DNA of 64,000 bases from Rhizobiaceae bacterium (GCA_029233925.1 JARGOX010000009.1:186001-250000), one strand, 5' to 3'; numbered from the stretch's first letter, positions 18,159-29,625 are shown. Program-made: numbers and translations. Notes: generated by a model from the sequence alone, not told the origin.

Positions 18159-20813
18159 ATGACCGATAGTAACGATCCCGAGAAATATCAGAAGACGGCG
18201 GGCGGCCGAAAAAATGATGATCCGTTTTCTGAGCTTGCACGTATCGTTGGGTTTGATGATGACAAAGACAATTCGATCGACAGTGAGGCAGAGGTCATGA
18301 ATTCCGATGGGGAGTTTGACCTTGAGGCGGAACTGATGCGCGAGCTTGAAATTGATGGCGATGACGCTCCCGGTTTCAATCTGGATGAGGCAGCATCGGA
18401 ACTGCCGGAAGTTGATGTGAATACAACTGGTCACGATGGTCGGGCAACAACGCCCGGCAGCACGACTGTTTCCAGCCAGACAGTCAAAAGTGTCCGTTCG
18501 GATGCATCTGAAGCATGGCCGCATGCGTCTGCCCAACCTGCGCGAAACGTAACAAGTCTTGAAGCGGAGTTGCAGGCAGCGTTTTCTGCATTGGAAGGCA
18601 AGGGCCGTGCGGAACCACCAGCGCCGGCGACAAAATCGCCTGCACCAGTTTCGCCGCCGCCTGTCTCTGAAACGCCAATTTCTGCAGCATCGGTTTCGCC
18701 ACCTCCGGTTTATCGAGCGCCCAGTTCCGCGGCAGCGGTTTCGCCTGCGCCCGTTACTCAGGCTTCAGATACTCAGTCGATGGTTCCTCCTGCTCCGGTT
18801 TCACCAGCGCCTGTTTATCAAGCGCCTGTTCGCCAGGCACCTAGTCCCCAGGCACCTAGTCCCCAGGCACCTAGTCCCGAGGCACCAACGCCCGAAACAC
18901 CAGCGCCCGAAACACCGGTGCGACAAGCGCCTTCTGCTCCTGCGCCGACACAGGCAATGCCGGTTGCTGATGACGTGCCATCTGCCGCTTCCAAGCCGGC
19001 GGTCCCCCTGATGGAGAGCGAGGATCTTGCTGGAGCTTTTGACAGGCTTCAGCAGGATATTGACGCTGCAAAACCACGCTCAACCGCTCCGGCTCAAGGC
19101 GATATTACCGCGGCTCTTCTCGCGGGCCTCTATGAGAGTGAAAAGCAGCCTGTGGAAACGGCACCGGTCGAGGAGGAGATTCCCTTTGACCCATCGGATA
19201 TATCTGAGTCTGATGTCTTGCCGGAAGCGATGGCTGAACTTGAGCTGACAGATTTTCAGGATGAAGAAGATTTTGACAGTGCGCTGCAAAGCGACGAGTT
19301 CAATCTTCTTCTGGAAGACGAACTGGCGGATATCTCAGAGCCGCAATATGCAGTCGATAGCGGTCCGCAATACGAAGTGGGTGATGAGCCTGAGCCTGTT
19401 TCCAATGATGATCTTGATATGGATCTGGACAGGGAAATGCTGCCAGAAGAGGCCGATGATGCCGGTTTTGGCGCGCAAATCGCGGCCATGGGTGTGTCAA
19501 CTGCCGTTGAAGATCGCGACACAGGGGAGACCCTGTCGACAGATTACGATCTGGACGATGGCGACGAAAATTATGGAAATGAATACGACGAGGAAAATTT
19601 CCTCGACGAGGGCGAATTCCAAGATGATGATCTTTCACCGCCTGACTACGATTCATTTGATGATTTTGATAATGATAATTCAGGACGCCGTGGTTTGATC
19701 GCTGCTTCCATTGTACTGGGTATTGCTCTTGTCGGTGGTGGCGGTTTCTATCTGTGGAACAGCAGTCTTGGCAGTGATGGCGCAGCAGATGGTCCGCGGG
19801 TCATCGTCGCCGACAGCGATCCGGTGAAGGTAAAGCCGGAAAATCCGGGTGGAAAAACAGTGCCCAACCAGGATCTGGCCGTCTATGACAAGGTCTCGGG
19901 AAACGATACCTCAGCTTCGCAGGATCAAAATCTGATCACCACAACCGAAGAGCCGGTTGATGTCGTGCAGAGAACCCTTGATCCCGATACGCTGCCGCTT
20001 GAGGGCAGGGGTGTGGACGTTGTGCCATTGAGCAAGTCCGAAGATCGGCTAAGAGCGACAGCGGACACGGAGCCGGCTGCGGCAGAAGTTGCCGCCAACA
20101 GCGTTGCGCCGCGCAAAGTGCGCACATTGATCGTCAAGCCGGACGGTACAATCGTTGCGCGTGAGGATCCTACGCCTGCTGAGACGCAGGACGGTGCCAG
20201 CCAGCAAGCAGGCGGGTTGGAAAGTCAAGCAGTTGGCACCGATGGCGCTTTGTCGAGCAACTTGAGTTCTTCCTTGGTAGGGACTTCCGATTCCGGTGCA
20301 GCCCAAGAGACTGCACTGCCTGCAATCGAGGACAATTTGCAGGATTCGGGCAGTTTGCCTTTGCCGAACGTCAAGCCTGCGACAGGAGCAGACGAAAACG
20401 GTGATGCTGGATCTGAGGTCGCGGCTGTCGTAGGCGGCAACGGGTCGGATTTGCGCACCACAATGGTTGCGCCGGTCCCGTCTTCGCGACCAGCGGATCA
20501 ACCGGTCAATATTGTAGAAGCTGTGACCGAGCGCGGCAATCTGGCAGGAAGCGAAACGACGTCCAATGCCGGTGGTTATGTGATGCAGATTTCGTCACAG
20601 CCGTCTGAAGAAGATGCGCGAAAATCCTATGAGAATCTGTCGCGGCGATACGCTTCAATCATTGGTGACAAGGGCGTGGATATTCAACGCGCTGTCATTC
20701 CCGACCGCGGTATTTTCTACCGTGTTCGGATTTTGGCCGGTTCGAAAGCTGAAGCCAGTGATCTGTGCGCACGGTATAAATCGGCGGGTGGCAGCTGCTT
20801 TATCGCCCGTTAG
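18159..20813 (+). CDS. SPOR-domain protein with long disordered N-terminal region
   Basis: An envelope protein likely to bind denuded septal peptidoglycan through a C-terminal SPOR domain (about residues 805-884, from GGYVMQISSQPSEEDARKSY to SCFIAR). A single transmembrane helix at about 515-535 (LIAASIVLGIALVGGGGFYL) separates a roughly 510-residue acidic, Pro/Ala/Ser-rich cytoplasmic part from the periplasmic part. The cytoplasmic part carries short tandem repeats (QAPSP). The position between argS and nagZ is the standard rhizobial one, where this gene is usually listed as a SPOR-domain or hypothetical protein. A cell-division role is inferred from the domain. Confidence 0.85.
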   Translation: MTDSNDPEKYQKTAGGRKNDDPFSELARIVGFDDDKDNSIDSEAEVMNSDGEFDLEAELMRELEIDGDDAPGFNLDEAASELPEVDVNTTGHDGRATTPGSTTVSSQTVKSVRSDASEAWPHASAQPARNVTSLEAELQAAFSALEGKGRAEPPAPATKSPAPVSPPPVSETPISAASVSPPPVYRAPSSAAAVSPAPVTQASDTQSMVPPAPVSPAPVYQAPVRQAPSPQAPSPQAPSPEAPTPETPAPETPVRQAPSAPAPTQAMPVADDVPSAASKPAVPLMESEDLAGAFDRLQQDIDAAKPRSTAPAQGDITAALLAGLYESEKQPVETAPVEEEIPFDPSDISESDVLPEAMAELELTDFQDEEDFDSALQSDEFNLLLEDELADISEPQYAVDSGPQYEVGDEPEPVSNDDLDMDLDREMLPEEADDAGFGAQIAAMGVSTAVEDRDTGETLSTDYDLDDGDENYGNEYDEENFLDEGEFQDDDLSPPDYDSFDDFDNDNSGRRGLIAASIVLGIALVGGGGFYLWNSSLGSDGAADGPRVIVADSDPVKVKPENPGGKTVPNQDLAVYDKVSGNDTSASQDQNLITTTEEPVDVVQRTLDPDTLPLEGRGVDVVPLSKSEDRLRATADTEPAAAEVAANSVAPRKVRTLIVKPDGTIVAREDPTPAETQDGASQQAGGLESQAVGTDGALSSNLSSSLVGTSDSGAAQETALPAIEDNLQDSGSLPLPNVKPATGADENGDAGSEVAAVVGGNGSDLRTTMVAPVPSSRPADQPVNIVEAVTERGNLAGSETTSNAGGYVMQISSQPSEEDARKSYENLSRRYASIIGDKGVDIQRAVIPDRGIFYRVRILAGSKAEASDLCARYKSAGGSCFIAR
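18833..18877 (+). repeat. 15-bp tandem repeat, three perfect copies, in the SPOR gene
   Basis: Three identical 15-base units (CCAGGCACCTAGTCC) lie head to tail and encode a repeated Gln-Ala-Pro-Ser-Pro. A fourth, diverged copy follows, then two copies of a related GCCCGAAACACC unit. Because the unit is a multiple of three, copy-number change would lengthen or shorten the proline-rich cytoplasmic linker without breaking the frame. Confidence 0.85.
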
Positions 20814-20941
20814 ATCGGCAACGAGACTTTGCTGTGTTGCTCATGAAAAACGCCTGTTGAAAGAGCGGCTTCTTTCGCAACCTTCCCTTGGGAGAGCCGG
20901 TCTCACCTTTGGTATAGCTTAATGACGGTGTATGATTCTGC

Positions 20942-21973
20942 ATGACCGAATCAAAAGCAATGATCCTTGGATGCAGCGGATTGAAGCTCACGGAAAGTGA
21001 GCAAGCCTTCTATCGTGCTGAACGACCGTGGGGTTTCATACTCTTCGCACGCAACATTTCCGAAAGAAACCAAGTCACTGATCTCATTTGTGAATTGCGC
21101 GAATGTGTCGGCCGACCTGACGCGCCGGTTCTGATTGATCAGGAGGGTGGTCGGGTTCAACGCATCAAACCGCCGCTTGTGCAGAATTATCCGCCCGCCG
21201 CGAAGATTGGTGCCCTGCATGTGAAGGATCGGGAACTGGGATTGCGTGCGGCATGGATCATGGCACGCCTGCATGCTTTCGACCTTTCGCGCTTTGGCAT
21301 ATCAGTCAATTGCACGCCGGTGCTTGATGTTCCTGACAGGGACGGGCATCAAGCCATTGGGAACAGAGCCTATTGCAAGAATCCGACTGCCGTTGCCGAA
21401 CTTGGAAGGCAGACCATGGATGGCCTGATGGCCGGTGGCGTCATGCCCGTGATCAAGCACATACCTGGTCATGGTCGGGCAACGGTTGATTCCCACTTTG
21501 ATCTGCCTGTTGTGAATGCCTCATTGGAAGAATTGACTGCGTGCGATTTCGTTCCCTTTCGCGCCCTGCGGGATGCGCCCATGGCGATGACAGCCCATAT
21601 CGTTTACGCCATGCTGGATCCGACAGCCCCGGCAACATCGTCAGCTTTGATTATTGAGCAAATCATTCGCCAACAGATCGGTTTTAGCGGACTGCTGATG
21701 TCGGATGATGTTTCAATGAAAGCACTTTCTGGGGATTTCGCAACAAAGGCTGGTGCAATCTTTGGCGCGGGGTGCGATGTCATTTTGCATTGCAACGGTG
21801 AAATGTCGGAAATGACGGCGATCTGCGGCCATACGCCTTTCCTCACCGGTGTTCCTGCGGACAGGGCTGACAGGGTCATAAAGCTTACTGGCAGGGTTGA
21901 CGATGCGGATGAGCATGCTCTGCGTGGTGAATTTGCCGAGCTTCTTGCGGAACATGTGCCTCTCGTTGGATGA
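20942..21973 (+). CDS. nagZ: Beta-N-acetylhexosaminidase (peptidoglycan recycling)
   Basis: Cytoplasmic GH3 enzyme that removes GlcNAc from GlcNAc-1,6-anhydroMurNAc peptides during cell-wall recycling. IDQEGGRVQRIKPP, the KHIPGHGRATVDSHFDLP segment carrying the mobile-loop His-Asp, and the nucleophile region LLMSDDVSMKALSG are all present. 343 residues is normal. It sits between the SPOR gene and scpA, 18 bases from the latter, likely one transcript. Confidence 0.94.
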   Translation: MTESKAMILGCSGLKLTESEQAFYRAERPWGFILFARNISERNQVTDLICELRECVGRPDAPVLIDQEGGRVQRIKPPLVQNYPPAAKIGALHVKDRELGLRAAWIMARLHAFDLSRFGISVNCTPVLDVPDRDGHQAIGNRAYCKNPTAVAELGRQTMDGLMAGGVMPVIKHIPGHGRATVDSHFDLPVVNASLEELTACDFVPFRALRDAPMAMTAHIVYAMLDPTAPATSSALIIEQIIRQQIGFSGLLMSDDVSMKALSGDFATKAGAIFGAGCDVILHCNGEMSEMTAICGHTPFLTGVPADRADRVIKLTGRVDDADEHALRGEFAELLAEHVPLVG

Positions 21974-21991
21974 CCGGAAAGGTCGAATTAT

Positions 21992-22873
21992 ATGGTGAAC
22001 GCGTTGAAAAAACAGTCGGTACCGGTCGGTGCGAAAGCACCGATGGATCGACTGTGGGAAGACGCAGATTCCGTTGATCGCGGCCTGAGTGAACCGGCAC
22101 TGGTTATCGACATTGACGGCTTTGAGGGGCCACTTGACCTTCTGCTGCATCTGGCCAGAAACCAGAAGGTTGACCTTGCGCGTATTTCGGTTCTGGCATT
22201 GGTCGAGCAATATCTTGTTTTTGTCGATCGTGCCCGGCGGGTGCGTCTGGAGCTGGCCGCTGATTACCTGGTCATGGCGGCGTGGCTGGCTTTCTTGAAG
22301 TCCAAACTCCTGATCCCGCAAAAAGCTGACAGTGACGAGCCCAGCGGTGAGGAAATGGCGGAGCAACTGGCTTTCCGTCTCAAGCGGCTTGAAGCCATGA
22401 GAGATGCCGCAACCCGGTTGGTCAACAGGAACAGGCTGGGACGGGATGTTTTTGCACGGGGCAATCCCGAACTGGTTGTTGTTGAAAAGAAGTCCAAGTT
22501 TGACGCGACCCTTTATGATTTGCTCAATACCTATTCTGGAATGCGCCAGCGCCAGTCGGTCTCGCAGGTCACCATTTCCCGACGCCGCGTCTGGTCTTTG
22601 AGTGACGCGCGGGTCATTTTGCAGCGCCTGATTGGAGAGTTGCATGAATGGACTGCGCTTGAACATTTTCTCATTCGTTATTTGAGCGATCCTGAAGAAC
22701 GGGCGACAGCAATTGCCAGTTCCTTTGCCGCGACGTTGGAGATGGTGAGGGAAGGGCATCTGGAAATTCGTCAGGAACTGGCTTTCGCACCGATCTATTT
22801 GCGACGGGGAAAGCCTCAGGAAGGCTCCGTATCCGGGGACAATATTGCTCAAGAGGTAAAGCAGAATGTCTGA
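21992..22873 (+). CDS. scpA: Segregation and condensation protein A
   Basis: Kleisin subunit of the Smc-ScpAB condensin, bridging Smc heads. The 293-residue protein has the FEGPLDLLLHLARNQKVDL N-terminal motif and LVMAAWLAFLKSKLLIP, both diagnostic for ScpA, and a winged-helix C-terminus (about residues 215-265). It overlaps scpB by eight bases, as expected for partners made in fixed ratio. The first 40 residues before the kleisin motif are basic and poorly conserved. Confidence 0.93.
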   Translation: MVNALKKQSVPVGAKAPMDRLWEDADSVDRGLSEPALVIDIDGFEGPLDLLLHLARNQKVDLARISVLALVEQYLVFVDRARRVRLELAADYLVMAAWLAFLKSKLLIPQKADSDEPSGEEMAEQLAFRLKRLEAMRDAATRLVNRNRLGRDVFARGNPELVVVEKKSKFDATLYDLLNTYSGMRQRQSVSQVTISRRRVWSLSDARVILQRLIGELHEWTALEHFLIRYLSDPEERATAIASSFAATLEMVREGHLEIRQELAFAPIYLRRGKPQEGSVSGDNIAQEVKQNV

Positions 22874-23606
22874 AGGCACACAGGCGCAAATAGTGCCGTT
22901 CGACGATGAATCAGGTGACTCCGATGCTGCGGATAGAAGTGAAGCGGCCATCAGAGCCATGCATGAAGCCGAGCGTATTGCCGAAGCAATGGTGTTTGCA
23001 TCAGCCGAACCGGTTTCCGAACGCCTGATTGCTGAAAAGCTGCCGGAAGGCACCAATATCCGAATGGTGATGAAGCGGCTTTCGGGTTTTTACGGGCTTC
23101 GAGGGGTCAATCTGCTTCGGGTTGGCGGCAATTGGGCATTCCGAACGGCCGCAGATCTGTCTTTTCTTATTCATCGTGATCAGATGGATGTTCGCAAATT
23201 GTCCAGGGCTGCACTCGAGGTTCTGTCGATTACCGCCTATCATCAACCCGTCACCAGAGCGGAAATAGAGGAAATCCGGGGAGTTGCGACCTCACGGGGG
23301 ACATTGGATGTCCTGTTGGAATCGGGCTGGATCAGGATGCGGGGACGTCGTCGCACCCCCGGTCGTCCGGTGACCTATGGCACGACACTGGAGTTTCTGG
23401 ATCATTTTGGTCTGGAAGAGCTGCGCGATCTGCCGGGGATGGATGAGCTGAAGGGGGCTGGTTTGCTTTCCGCGCGCATACCGTCAAACTTCCGGGTGCC
23501 CGTGCCACCTGCAGACGACGAACTGACAGATGACGAGGATCCCATTACCCAGATGGATCTGGAAGAGCTGGGGCTCTTGACACCGATGGGTGAAGAAGAC
23601 GACTAG
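22866..23606 (+). CDS. scpB: Segregation and condensation protein B
   Basis: Winged-helix dimer that binds ScpA in the Smc complex. AERIAEAMVFASAEPVSERL and the second winged helix VLSITAYHQPVTRAEIEEIR with GRPVTYGTTLEFLDHFGLEE are the family signatures. The 246-residue product has an acidic, probably flexible C-terminal tail after about residue 205. It is followed by a 100-base gap in which I see no gene. Confidence 0.93.
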   Translation: MSEGTQAQIVPFDDESGDSDAADRSEAAIRAMHEAERIAEAMVFASAEPVSERLIAEKLPEGTNIRMVMKRLSGFYGLRGVNLLRVGGNWAFRTAADLSFLIHRDQMDVRKLSRAALEVLSITAYHQPVTRAEIEEIRGVATSRGTLDVLLESGWIRMRGRRRTPGRPVTYGTTLEFLDHFGLEELRDLPGMDELKGAGLLSARIPSNFRVPVPPADDELTDDEDPITQMDLEELGLLTPMGEEDD

Positions 23607-23707
23607 TGTCTGCATTCTGAAGCGCCTGCATTGTGCAGCACAATGAGGTAAACATGGAATGCATCGAACCGGTGTCTTCTGCATCGGCCCCAGGTAGAGA
23701 GTGACAG

Positions 23708-24805
23708 GTGACTGCAGCCTCCGTGAAACATCATCCACAACCGAGTGCCGGTGTTGCATTCGCCTCCGAGCTTGCCTTTGAGAATATCGAGCATGACTAT
23801 CAGGGGCAGCAGACACTACGTGGTGTGTCGCTGATTGCGGCTCCCGGTGAGCTTTTGTGCCTTTTGGGGCCGTCCGGGTCGGGAAAGACCACCTTGCTGC
23901 GTCTTGCCGCCGGTCTGGAGGAGCCCAGACAGGGGCGAATCTTGTTGAACAAGCGGGAGATATCGGGCCCGGATGTTTTTGTTCCACCGGAGCAACGCGG
24001 TGTCGGGCTGATGTTTCAGGACTTCGCACTTTTCCCGCATATGAGTGTGTTTGAGAATGTCCGGTTCGGTTTGAATGCCCTTTCTCAAGCTGAGTCAAAA
24101 AAGCAGGCGCTTGTCGCATTACAGCGCGTCGGTCTGTCTGACCTGGCTGACCAGTTCCCGCATGCGCTGTCGGGTGGTGAACAACAGCGGGTCGCGCTTG
24201 CACGAGCGCTATCTCCACGTCCCTCCGTTCTTTTGATGGACGAACCTTTTTCCGGGCTTGATTCGCGCTTGAAAGATACGGTACGCGACGAAACATTGGC
24301 AATCTTGCGCGAAACCCGAGCAACAGCGCTCATGGTCACACATGATGCGGAAGAAGCGATGCGCATGGCAGATCGCATTGCACTGCTTAACGATGGACAG
24401 TTGGTTCAGGTCGGCACTGCGGAAGATCTCTATTATCGTCCGGTCAATCTGTTTACCGCAGCCTTCTTTTCAGAACTCAATGCTTTTGAATGCACAGTGC
24501 TATCGGGTCGAGTCGATACACCCCTGGGAATTTTTGACGCGCCGTCCTTCCGGGAAGGTCAGTCGGTGTCAGTGGCCATCAGGCTGCCCAGTGTGGAAAT
24601 AGAAGTGGAAGGCGGCAACATACCGGCACGCATTATTTTCAGGCGTTTTCTGGGTGTCGTGGAGCATATCGGGCTTGCCGTTCCGGGCACCGAGCAGGTT
24701 ATTCAAGCCCGAATTCGTGCGGGTCAACTGAAGTCTGGATTGCGTGACGTGACGCTTTGCGTTAACGAGCATGACATAATGATGTTTGAAAGTGGGTTTA
24801 AATAA
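23708..24805 (+). CDS. ABC transporter ATP-binding protein, FbpC/PotA-like
   Basis: An importer ATPase of 365 residues. Walker A is GPSGSGKTTLL, Q-loop FQDFALFPHMSV, signature LSGGEQQRVALARAL and Walker B VLLMDEPFSGL, followed by a C-terminal regulatory (TOBE-like) domain. The Q-loop wording is typical of ferric-iron (FbpC) ATPases. The start is GTG at 23708. No permease or binding protein is nearby, so it must work with subunits encoded elsewhere. It interrupts the usual scpB-tatA adjacency. Iron as substrate is a family-based guess. Confidence 0.85.
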   Translation: MTAASVKHHPQPSAGVAFASELAFENIEHDYQGQQTLRGVSLIAAPGELLCLLGPSGSGKTTLLRLAAGLEEPRQGRILLNKREISGPDVFVPPEQRGVGLMFQDFALFPHMSVFENVRFGLNALSQAESKKQALVALQRVGLSDLADQFPHALSGGEQQRVALARALSPRPSVLLMDEPFSGLDSRLKDTVRDETLAILRETRATALMVTHDAEEAMRMADRIALLNDGQLVQVGTAEDLYYRPVNLFTAAFFSELNAFECTVLSGRVDTPLGIFDAPSFREGQSVSVAIRLPSVEIEVEGGNIPARIIFRRFLGVVEHIGLAVPGTEQVIQARIRAGQLKSGLRDVTLCVNEHDIMMFESGFK

Positions 24806-24844
24806 CCTACATCAGTGAAAAGAAATCCTCAGGGAGACGTGAGT

Positions 24845-25048
24845 ATGGGTAGTTTCAGCATTTGGCACTGGTTGATCGTTCTGGTCGTGGTGCTCTTGCT
24901 CTTCGGTCGCGGCAAGATACCCGAACTAATGGGTGATGTTGCCAAGGGCATTAAAAGCTTCCGCAAGGGAATGGGCGACGAGGAGAGTGACGATTCTTCC
25001 AAGACGGTTGAGCACAAGGTCGATGAAAAAACAGGTGAGAAGAGCTGA
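24845..25048 (+). CDS. tatA: Sec-independent translocase subunit TatA
   Basis: Pore-forming subunit of the twin-arginine export system. The 67-residue product starts [20 protein letters not shown] with one membrane helix, then [20 protein letters not shown] as the amphipathic helix and a charged tail. ATG 24845 is preceded by GGGAGA. It opens a tatA-tatB-tatC operon. Confidence 0.95.
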   Translation: MGSFSIWHWLIVLVVVLLLFGRGKIPELMGDVAKGIKSFRKGMGDEESDDSSKTVEHKVDEKTGEKS

Positions 25049-25122
25049 TCAGGCCGCTATGGTCGTCATTGTTCTTTTTTAATGCCTGTTGGTCGCAGTG
25101 AACGCTGCGCGGAGTTGCATCT

Positions 25123-25838
25123 ATGTTTGATCTAGGCTGGCCGGAACTTCTGGTCGTGGCGCTGGTTTTGATAATTGTCGTTGGTCCGAAAGACCTGCCA
25201 GCAATGCTGCGCACATTCGGGAAAACCACCCGTAAGCTCAGATCAATGGCAGGTGATTTTCGAAGCCAGTTTGATGATGCTCTGAAGGAAGCCGAGCTGG
25301 GCGATGTGAGTAAAATAATCTCCGACTCCCAGCAACTCAACCCGAAGAACCTTCTCAAGGATGTGATTGATCCACTTCGTGATGCCGGCAAAAGCATAAA
25401 GTCCGATCTCGACAAGGCAATGAAAGAACCGGATGCCAAGCCCGCTGAGACGATAGCGAAAGCGCCTGAAACACCGGCTCCAGCGGCTCAAACCAAACCA
25501 AAACCGGTTTCTGCTGCGGCACAAAAAGCAGCTGGTGACGGGGCCAAGCCAAAAGTGGCAAAACCGGCCGCTGCCAAGCAGCCCGTTGCAAAGGCAAAGC
25601 CGGCAACGCCCAAGAGGGCCACCGCTAAAACGCCCGTCGCCAAAAAGCCTGCCACCAGTGCAGCGCCAGCCGGCAAGGCTGCGACGACGGCCGCTGCGGC
25701 CAGGAAAACGGCAACGGCAAAGAAAACCGGGACGGCTAAAAAGCCAGCGGTCGCAAACAAGACGACGAGCGCCAGGACAGCCAAGGCCGTCTCAGCCGCC
25801 AAGCCCGCCAGATCGGCTAAAACCGGTGGAGACAAGCC

Positions 25839-25842
<4 letters not shown>
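25123..25842 (+). CDS. tatB: Sec-independent translocase subunit TatB
   Basis: Receptor-complex subunit of the Tat system. It begins MFDLGWPELLVVALVLIIVV, with the conserved Glu in the helix and the GPKDLPAMLR hinge. The 239-residue length exceeds the roughly 170 of E. coli because of a long C-terminal tail (from about residue 110) made almost only of Ala, Lys, Pro and Thr, resembling a histone-H1 tail. The tail is predicted disordered and basic. It overlaps tatC by four bases. Confidence 0.93.
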
Positions 25843-26714
<872 letters not shown>

Positions 26715-26792
26715 CGCAATCTCACAGCAGTCAACCATTGTCTTGAACAACAAATTCCATTGAGGGCTGACTGCTTAAAATAGGCCAGAATC

Positions 26793-28076
26793 ATGCTTGA
26801 TATAAAATGGATACGGGACAATGCCGCTGCGTTTGATGCAGGGCTTGCAAAGCGCGGTGTTGAACCTCTTTCAGCCATGCTTGTCACACTCGATGAGGAA
26901 CGCCGTTCCCGTGTACAGCAATTGCAGGAACTGCAATCCAGCCGCAATGCCGCATCCAGGGAAATTGGTGCTGCGATGGGCCGAAAGGACAGCGAGACCG
27001 CCGCAAAGTTGAAAGCAGAAGTCGCGCTGTTGAAGGGCTCGATGCAGGCCTGTGAGGATGATGTCAAATCGCTGGATCTCCAGCTTCATGAGGCGCTTTC
27101 AGCCATTCCGAATCTTCCCATGGACGACGTGCCGGTCGGGAGCGATGAAGATGATAATGTCGAAACCAGACTGGTTGGCACAAAACCTGGCTGGAACCAC
27201 GCGCCGCAGGAACATTTTTCCATTGGTGAGGCGCTTGGTCTTATGGATTTTGATGCGGCGTCGCGGATGTCCGGTGCGCGTTTTGTCGTTCTGCGGGGGC
27301 AGTTGGCGCGGCTTGAGCGGGCGCTTGGACAGTTCATGCTTGACCTGCACACCAGTGAACACGGGTATACGGAAGTGCTGCCACCGCTGCTGGTTCGCGA
27401 TGATGCATTGTTTGGTACCGGTCAATTGCCGAAATTTGCAGAAGACCTGTTTCGCACAACCGATGGTCGCTGGATGATCCCGACCGCAGAAGTGCCACTG
27501 ACCAATCTGGTTCGGGAAGATATTCTGGAAAAGGAAAAGCTGCCGCTGCGTTTTACCGCACTGACGCCCTGTTTCCGTTCTGAGGCCGGATCTGCCGGTC
27601 GTGATACACGCGGCATGTTGCGACAACACCAATTCAACAAGGTTGAATTGGTGTCGATTACCGATCCGGAAAGTTCGACCAGTGAGCACGAGCGCATGAC
27701 GGCCTGTGCTGAAGAGGTGTTGAAACGGTTGGGCCTGCATTACCGTGTCATGACATTGTGTACCGGCGATATGGGATTTGGTGCGCGCAAGACCTATGAT
27801 CTGGAAGTCTGGTTGCCAGGTCAAAAGACCTACCGTGAAGTCTCCTCCTGTTCCGTTTGCGGGGATTTTCAGGCACGCCGTATGAATACGCGCTTCCGCA
27901 GTGCCGGGGAAAAGGGCGCTCAGTTTGTGCATACATTGAACGGATCGGGCGTTGCGGTTGGCCGAGCGCTGATTGCTGTTATGGAAAACTATCTCAATGA
28001 AGACGGTTCCATTACGATTCCCGATGTTCTGCTGCCCTATATGGGTGGTTTGACCCGCATCGAAAAGGCCAGTTGA
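26793..28076 (+). CDS. serS: Serine--tRNA ligase
   Basis: Class II synthetase charging tRNA-Ser and tRNA-Sec. The N-terminal coiled-coil arm (about residues 1-110) is followed by motif 2, [20 protein letters not shown], and motif 3, [18 protein letters not shown]. 427 residues, normal length. It follows tatC after 78 bases and lies directly before surE. Confidence 0.96.
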   Translation: MLDIKWIRDNAAAFDAGLAKRGVEPLSAMLVTLDEERRSRVQQLQELQSSRNAASREIGAAMGRKDSETAAKLKAEVALLKGSMQACEDDVKSLDLQLHEALSAIPNLPMDDVPVGSDEDDNVETRLVGTKPGWNHAPQEHFSIGEALGLMDFDAASRMSGARFVVLRGQLARLERALGQFMLDLHTSEHGYTEVLPPLLVRDDALFGTGQLPKFAEDLFRTTDGRWMIPTAEVPLTNLVREDILEKEKLPLRFTALTPCFRSEAGSAGRDTRGMLRQHQFNKVELVSITDPESSTSEHERMTACAEEVLKRLGLHYRVMTLCTGDMGFGARKTYDLEVWLPGQKTYREVSSCSVCGDFQARRMNTRFRSAGEKGAQFVHTLNGSGVAVGRALIAVMENYLNEDGSITIPDVLLPYMGGLTRIEKAS

Positions 28077-28093
28077 GAAGAGTGAAATTGCCA

Positions 28094-28849
28094 ATGCGCA
28101 TTTTGTTGACCAATGATGATGGAATCCATGCGGAAGGGTTGGCCGTGTTGGAACGGGTTGCCCGGACGATCTCCGATGACATCTGGGTCGTTGCTCCGGA
28201 GACGGACCAGAGCGGTCTTGCCCATTCTCTGACCTTGTCTGAACCTCTCAGATTGCGTGAAGTGTCGGATCGGCATTTTGCCTTGCGCGGGACGCCGACA
28301 GATTGTGTGATCATGGCTGTGCGCGATGTTCTGGACACACCGCCGGATCTGATTTTGTCCGGCGTGAATTCCGGGGTGAACGTCGCCGACGGTGTCACCT
28401 ATTCAGGAACGGTTGCCGGGGCCATTGAAGGCACGCTGCTGGGCATTCGCTCGATCGCACTCAGTCAGGCCTATGGCTGGGCTGACGGTCGTGTCGTCCC
28501 TTGGGAGACGACAGAAACGCTTGCGCCGGAATTGCTGAAGAAACTCATTGATATTGATCTGCCGGCCGGAACATTCCTAAACGTGAATTTCCCAAGTTGC
28601 GCTCCGAAGGCGGTGACCGATACGGTGGTGGCCACTCAGGGCAAACTTGTTCATTCCATCAATATTGAACGCCGCGAGGACGGACGCGGTTTTCCCTATT
28701 ACTGGTTGCGCTTTGCGCAGAAAGCCCAGGAGTTCGAAGCTGGAACAGATCTGGCCGCAATATCGAACAAGAGCATTTCCGTGACTCCGCTGAAGCTGGA
28801 TATGACAGATCATGACCTGCTGCAGCAGGTGGCGGAGGCCCTTGCTTGA
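28094..28849 (+). CDS. surE: 5'/3'-nucleotidase SurE
   Basis: Metal-dependent nucleotidase and exopolyphosphatase with stress and stationary-phase roles. It starts [16 protein letters not shown], which holds the metal-binding Asp-Asp pair, with [14 protein letters not shown] and [19 protein letters not shown] further on. ATG 28094 fits the family; a TTG at 28073 would add seven residues. 251 residues. It overlaps pcm by four bases, the classic surE-pcm pairing. Confidence 0.95.
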   Translation: MRILLTNDDGIHAEGLAVLERVARTISDDIWVVAPETDQSGLAHSLTLSEPLRLREVSDRHFALRGTPTDCVIMAVRDVLDTPPDLILSGVNSGVNVADGVTYSGTVAGAIEGTLLGIRSIALSQAYGWADGRVVPWETTETLAPELLKKLIDIDLPAGTFLNVNFPSCAPKAVTDTVVATQGKLVHSINIERREDGRGFPYYWLRFAQKAQEFEAGTDLAAISNKSISVTPLKLDMTDHDLLQQVAEALA

Positions 28850-29499
28850 ATAACAATCTGTCTGAACGGGAAGGGTTTGCCTCGCTGGTTCTGCGCTCGC
28901 GATCCGAGGGTATCACCAGCAAGCAATTGATGATGGCGCTGGAGAAAACGCCACGCAGCCAATTCACGCCGCCGGCATTCAAGGACGCTGCCTATTCGGC
29001 ACGCACCATACCGATTGATTGCGGGGAGTATATGGAAGGCGTCGATCTGAGTGTGAAGATGATCAATCTGCTGGGTCTTCAGCCAGGTCAGCGGGTGCTT
29101 GAAATCGGCACGGGTTCGGGTTTTACCGCTGCCGTGATGTCACGCATTGTCGAGCGTGTGGTGACGATGGATCGCTATCGCACACTGAGCGAACAGGCGA
29201 CACAACGGTTCACCCGCATGGGGCTTTCAAATATTGTTACGGTGACTGCGGACGGAGTTGGCCCGACATCCGGCGAATCGACTTTTGATCGCATCCTGGT
29301 GACGGCCGCTTTCCAGGAAATGCCGCGCATGTTTGCCGACCGACTCGTATCGGGTGGGAAAATGATTACTGCGATTGGCGAGGCGGATCAACCGCAGATA
29401 TTGGTCCGGTTGACCAAAATCGGCAGCCGTTTTGAAAGAGAAGATTTATTTCCTGTGCGGTTTCAACCGCTCCTGAAGGGCTGCGCTGCGGTACTTTAG
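28846..29499 (+). CDS. pcm: Protein-L-isoaspartate O-methyltransferase
   Basis: SAM-dependent repair methyltransferase for isoaspartyl residues. The SAM motif is [15 protein letters not shown], preceded by the family's [16 protein letters not shown] substrate region. The frame begins with TTG at 28846, overlapping the surE stop and preceded by GGAGG eight bases upstream, and this gives the usual N-terminal helix; the next ATG (28932) would remove it. 217 residues. Confidence 0.93.
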   Translation: MNNNLSEREGFASLVLRSRSEGITSKQLMMALEKTPRSQFTPPAFKDAAYSARTIPIDCGEYMEGVDLSVKMINLLGLQPGQRVLEIGTGSGFTAAVMSRIVERVVTMDRYRTLSEQATQRFTRMGLSNIVTVTADGVGPTSGESTFDRILVTAAFQEMPRMFADRLVSGGKMITAIGEADQPQILVRLTKIGSRFEREDLFPVRFQPLLKGCAAVL

Positions 29500-29625
29500 G
29501 CGCATTCTGACCACCTGTGTGGTCTGGTCCTGAAGAACTTATCTCAATTAAAAACTCTCGTTTAACGCACCAGTAACCTTAACGCGTTTAAATGGTCTCA
29601 TGTTGTTTTGCGTATGTGAGTCCAA

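Noticed and set aside
29509-29524. Hairpin GACCAC-CTGT-GTGGTC after pcm
   Set aside because: A perfect six-base stem but with no T tract, so no terminator is called.
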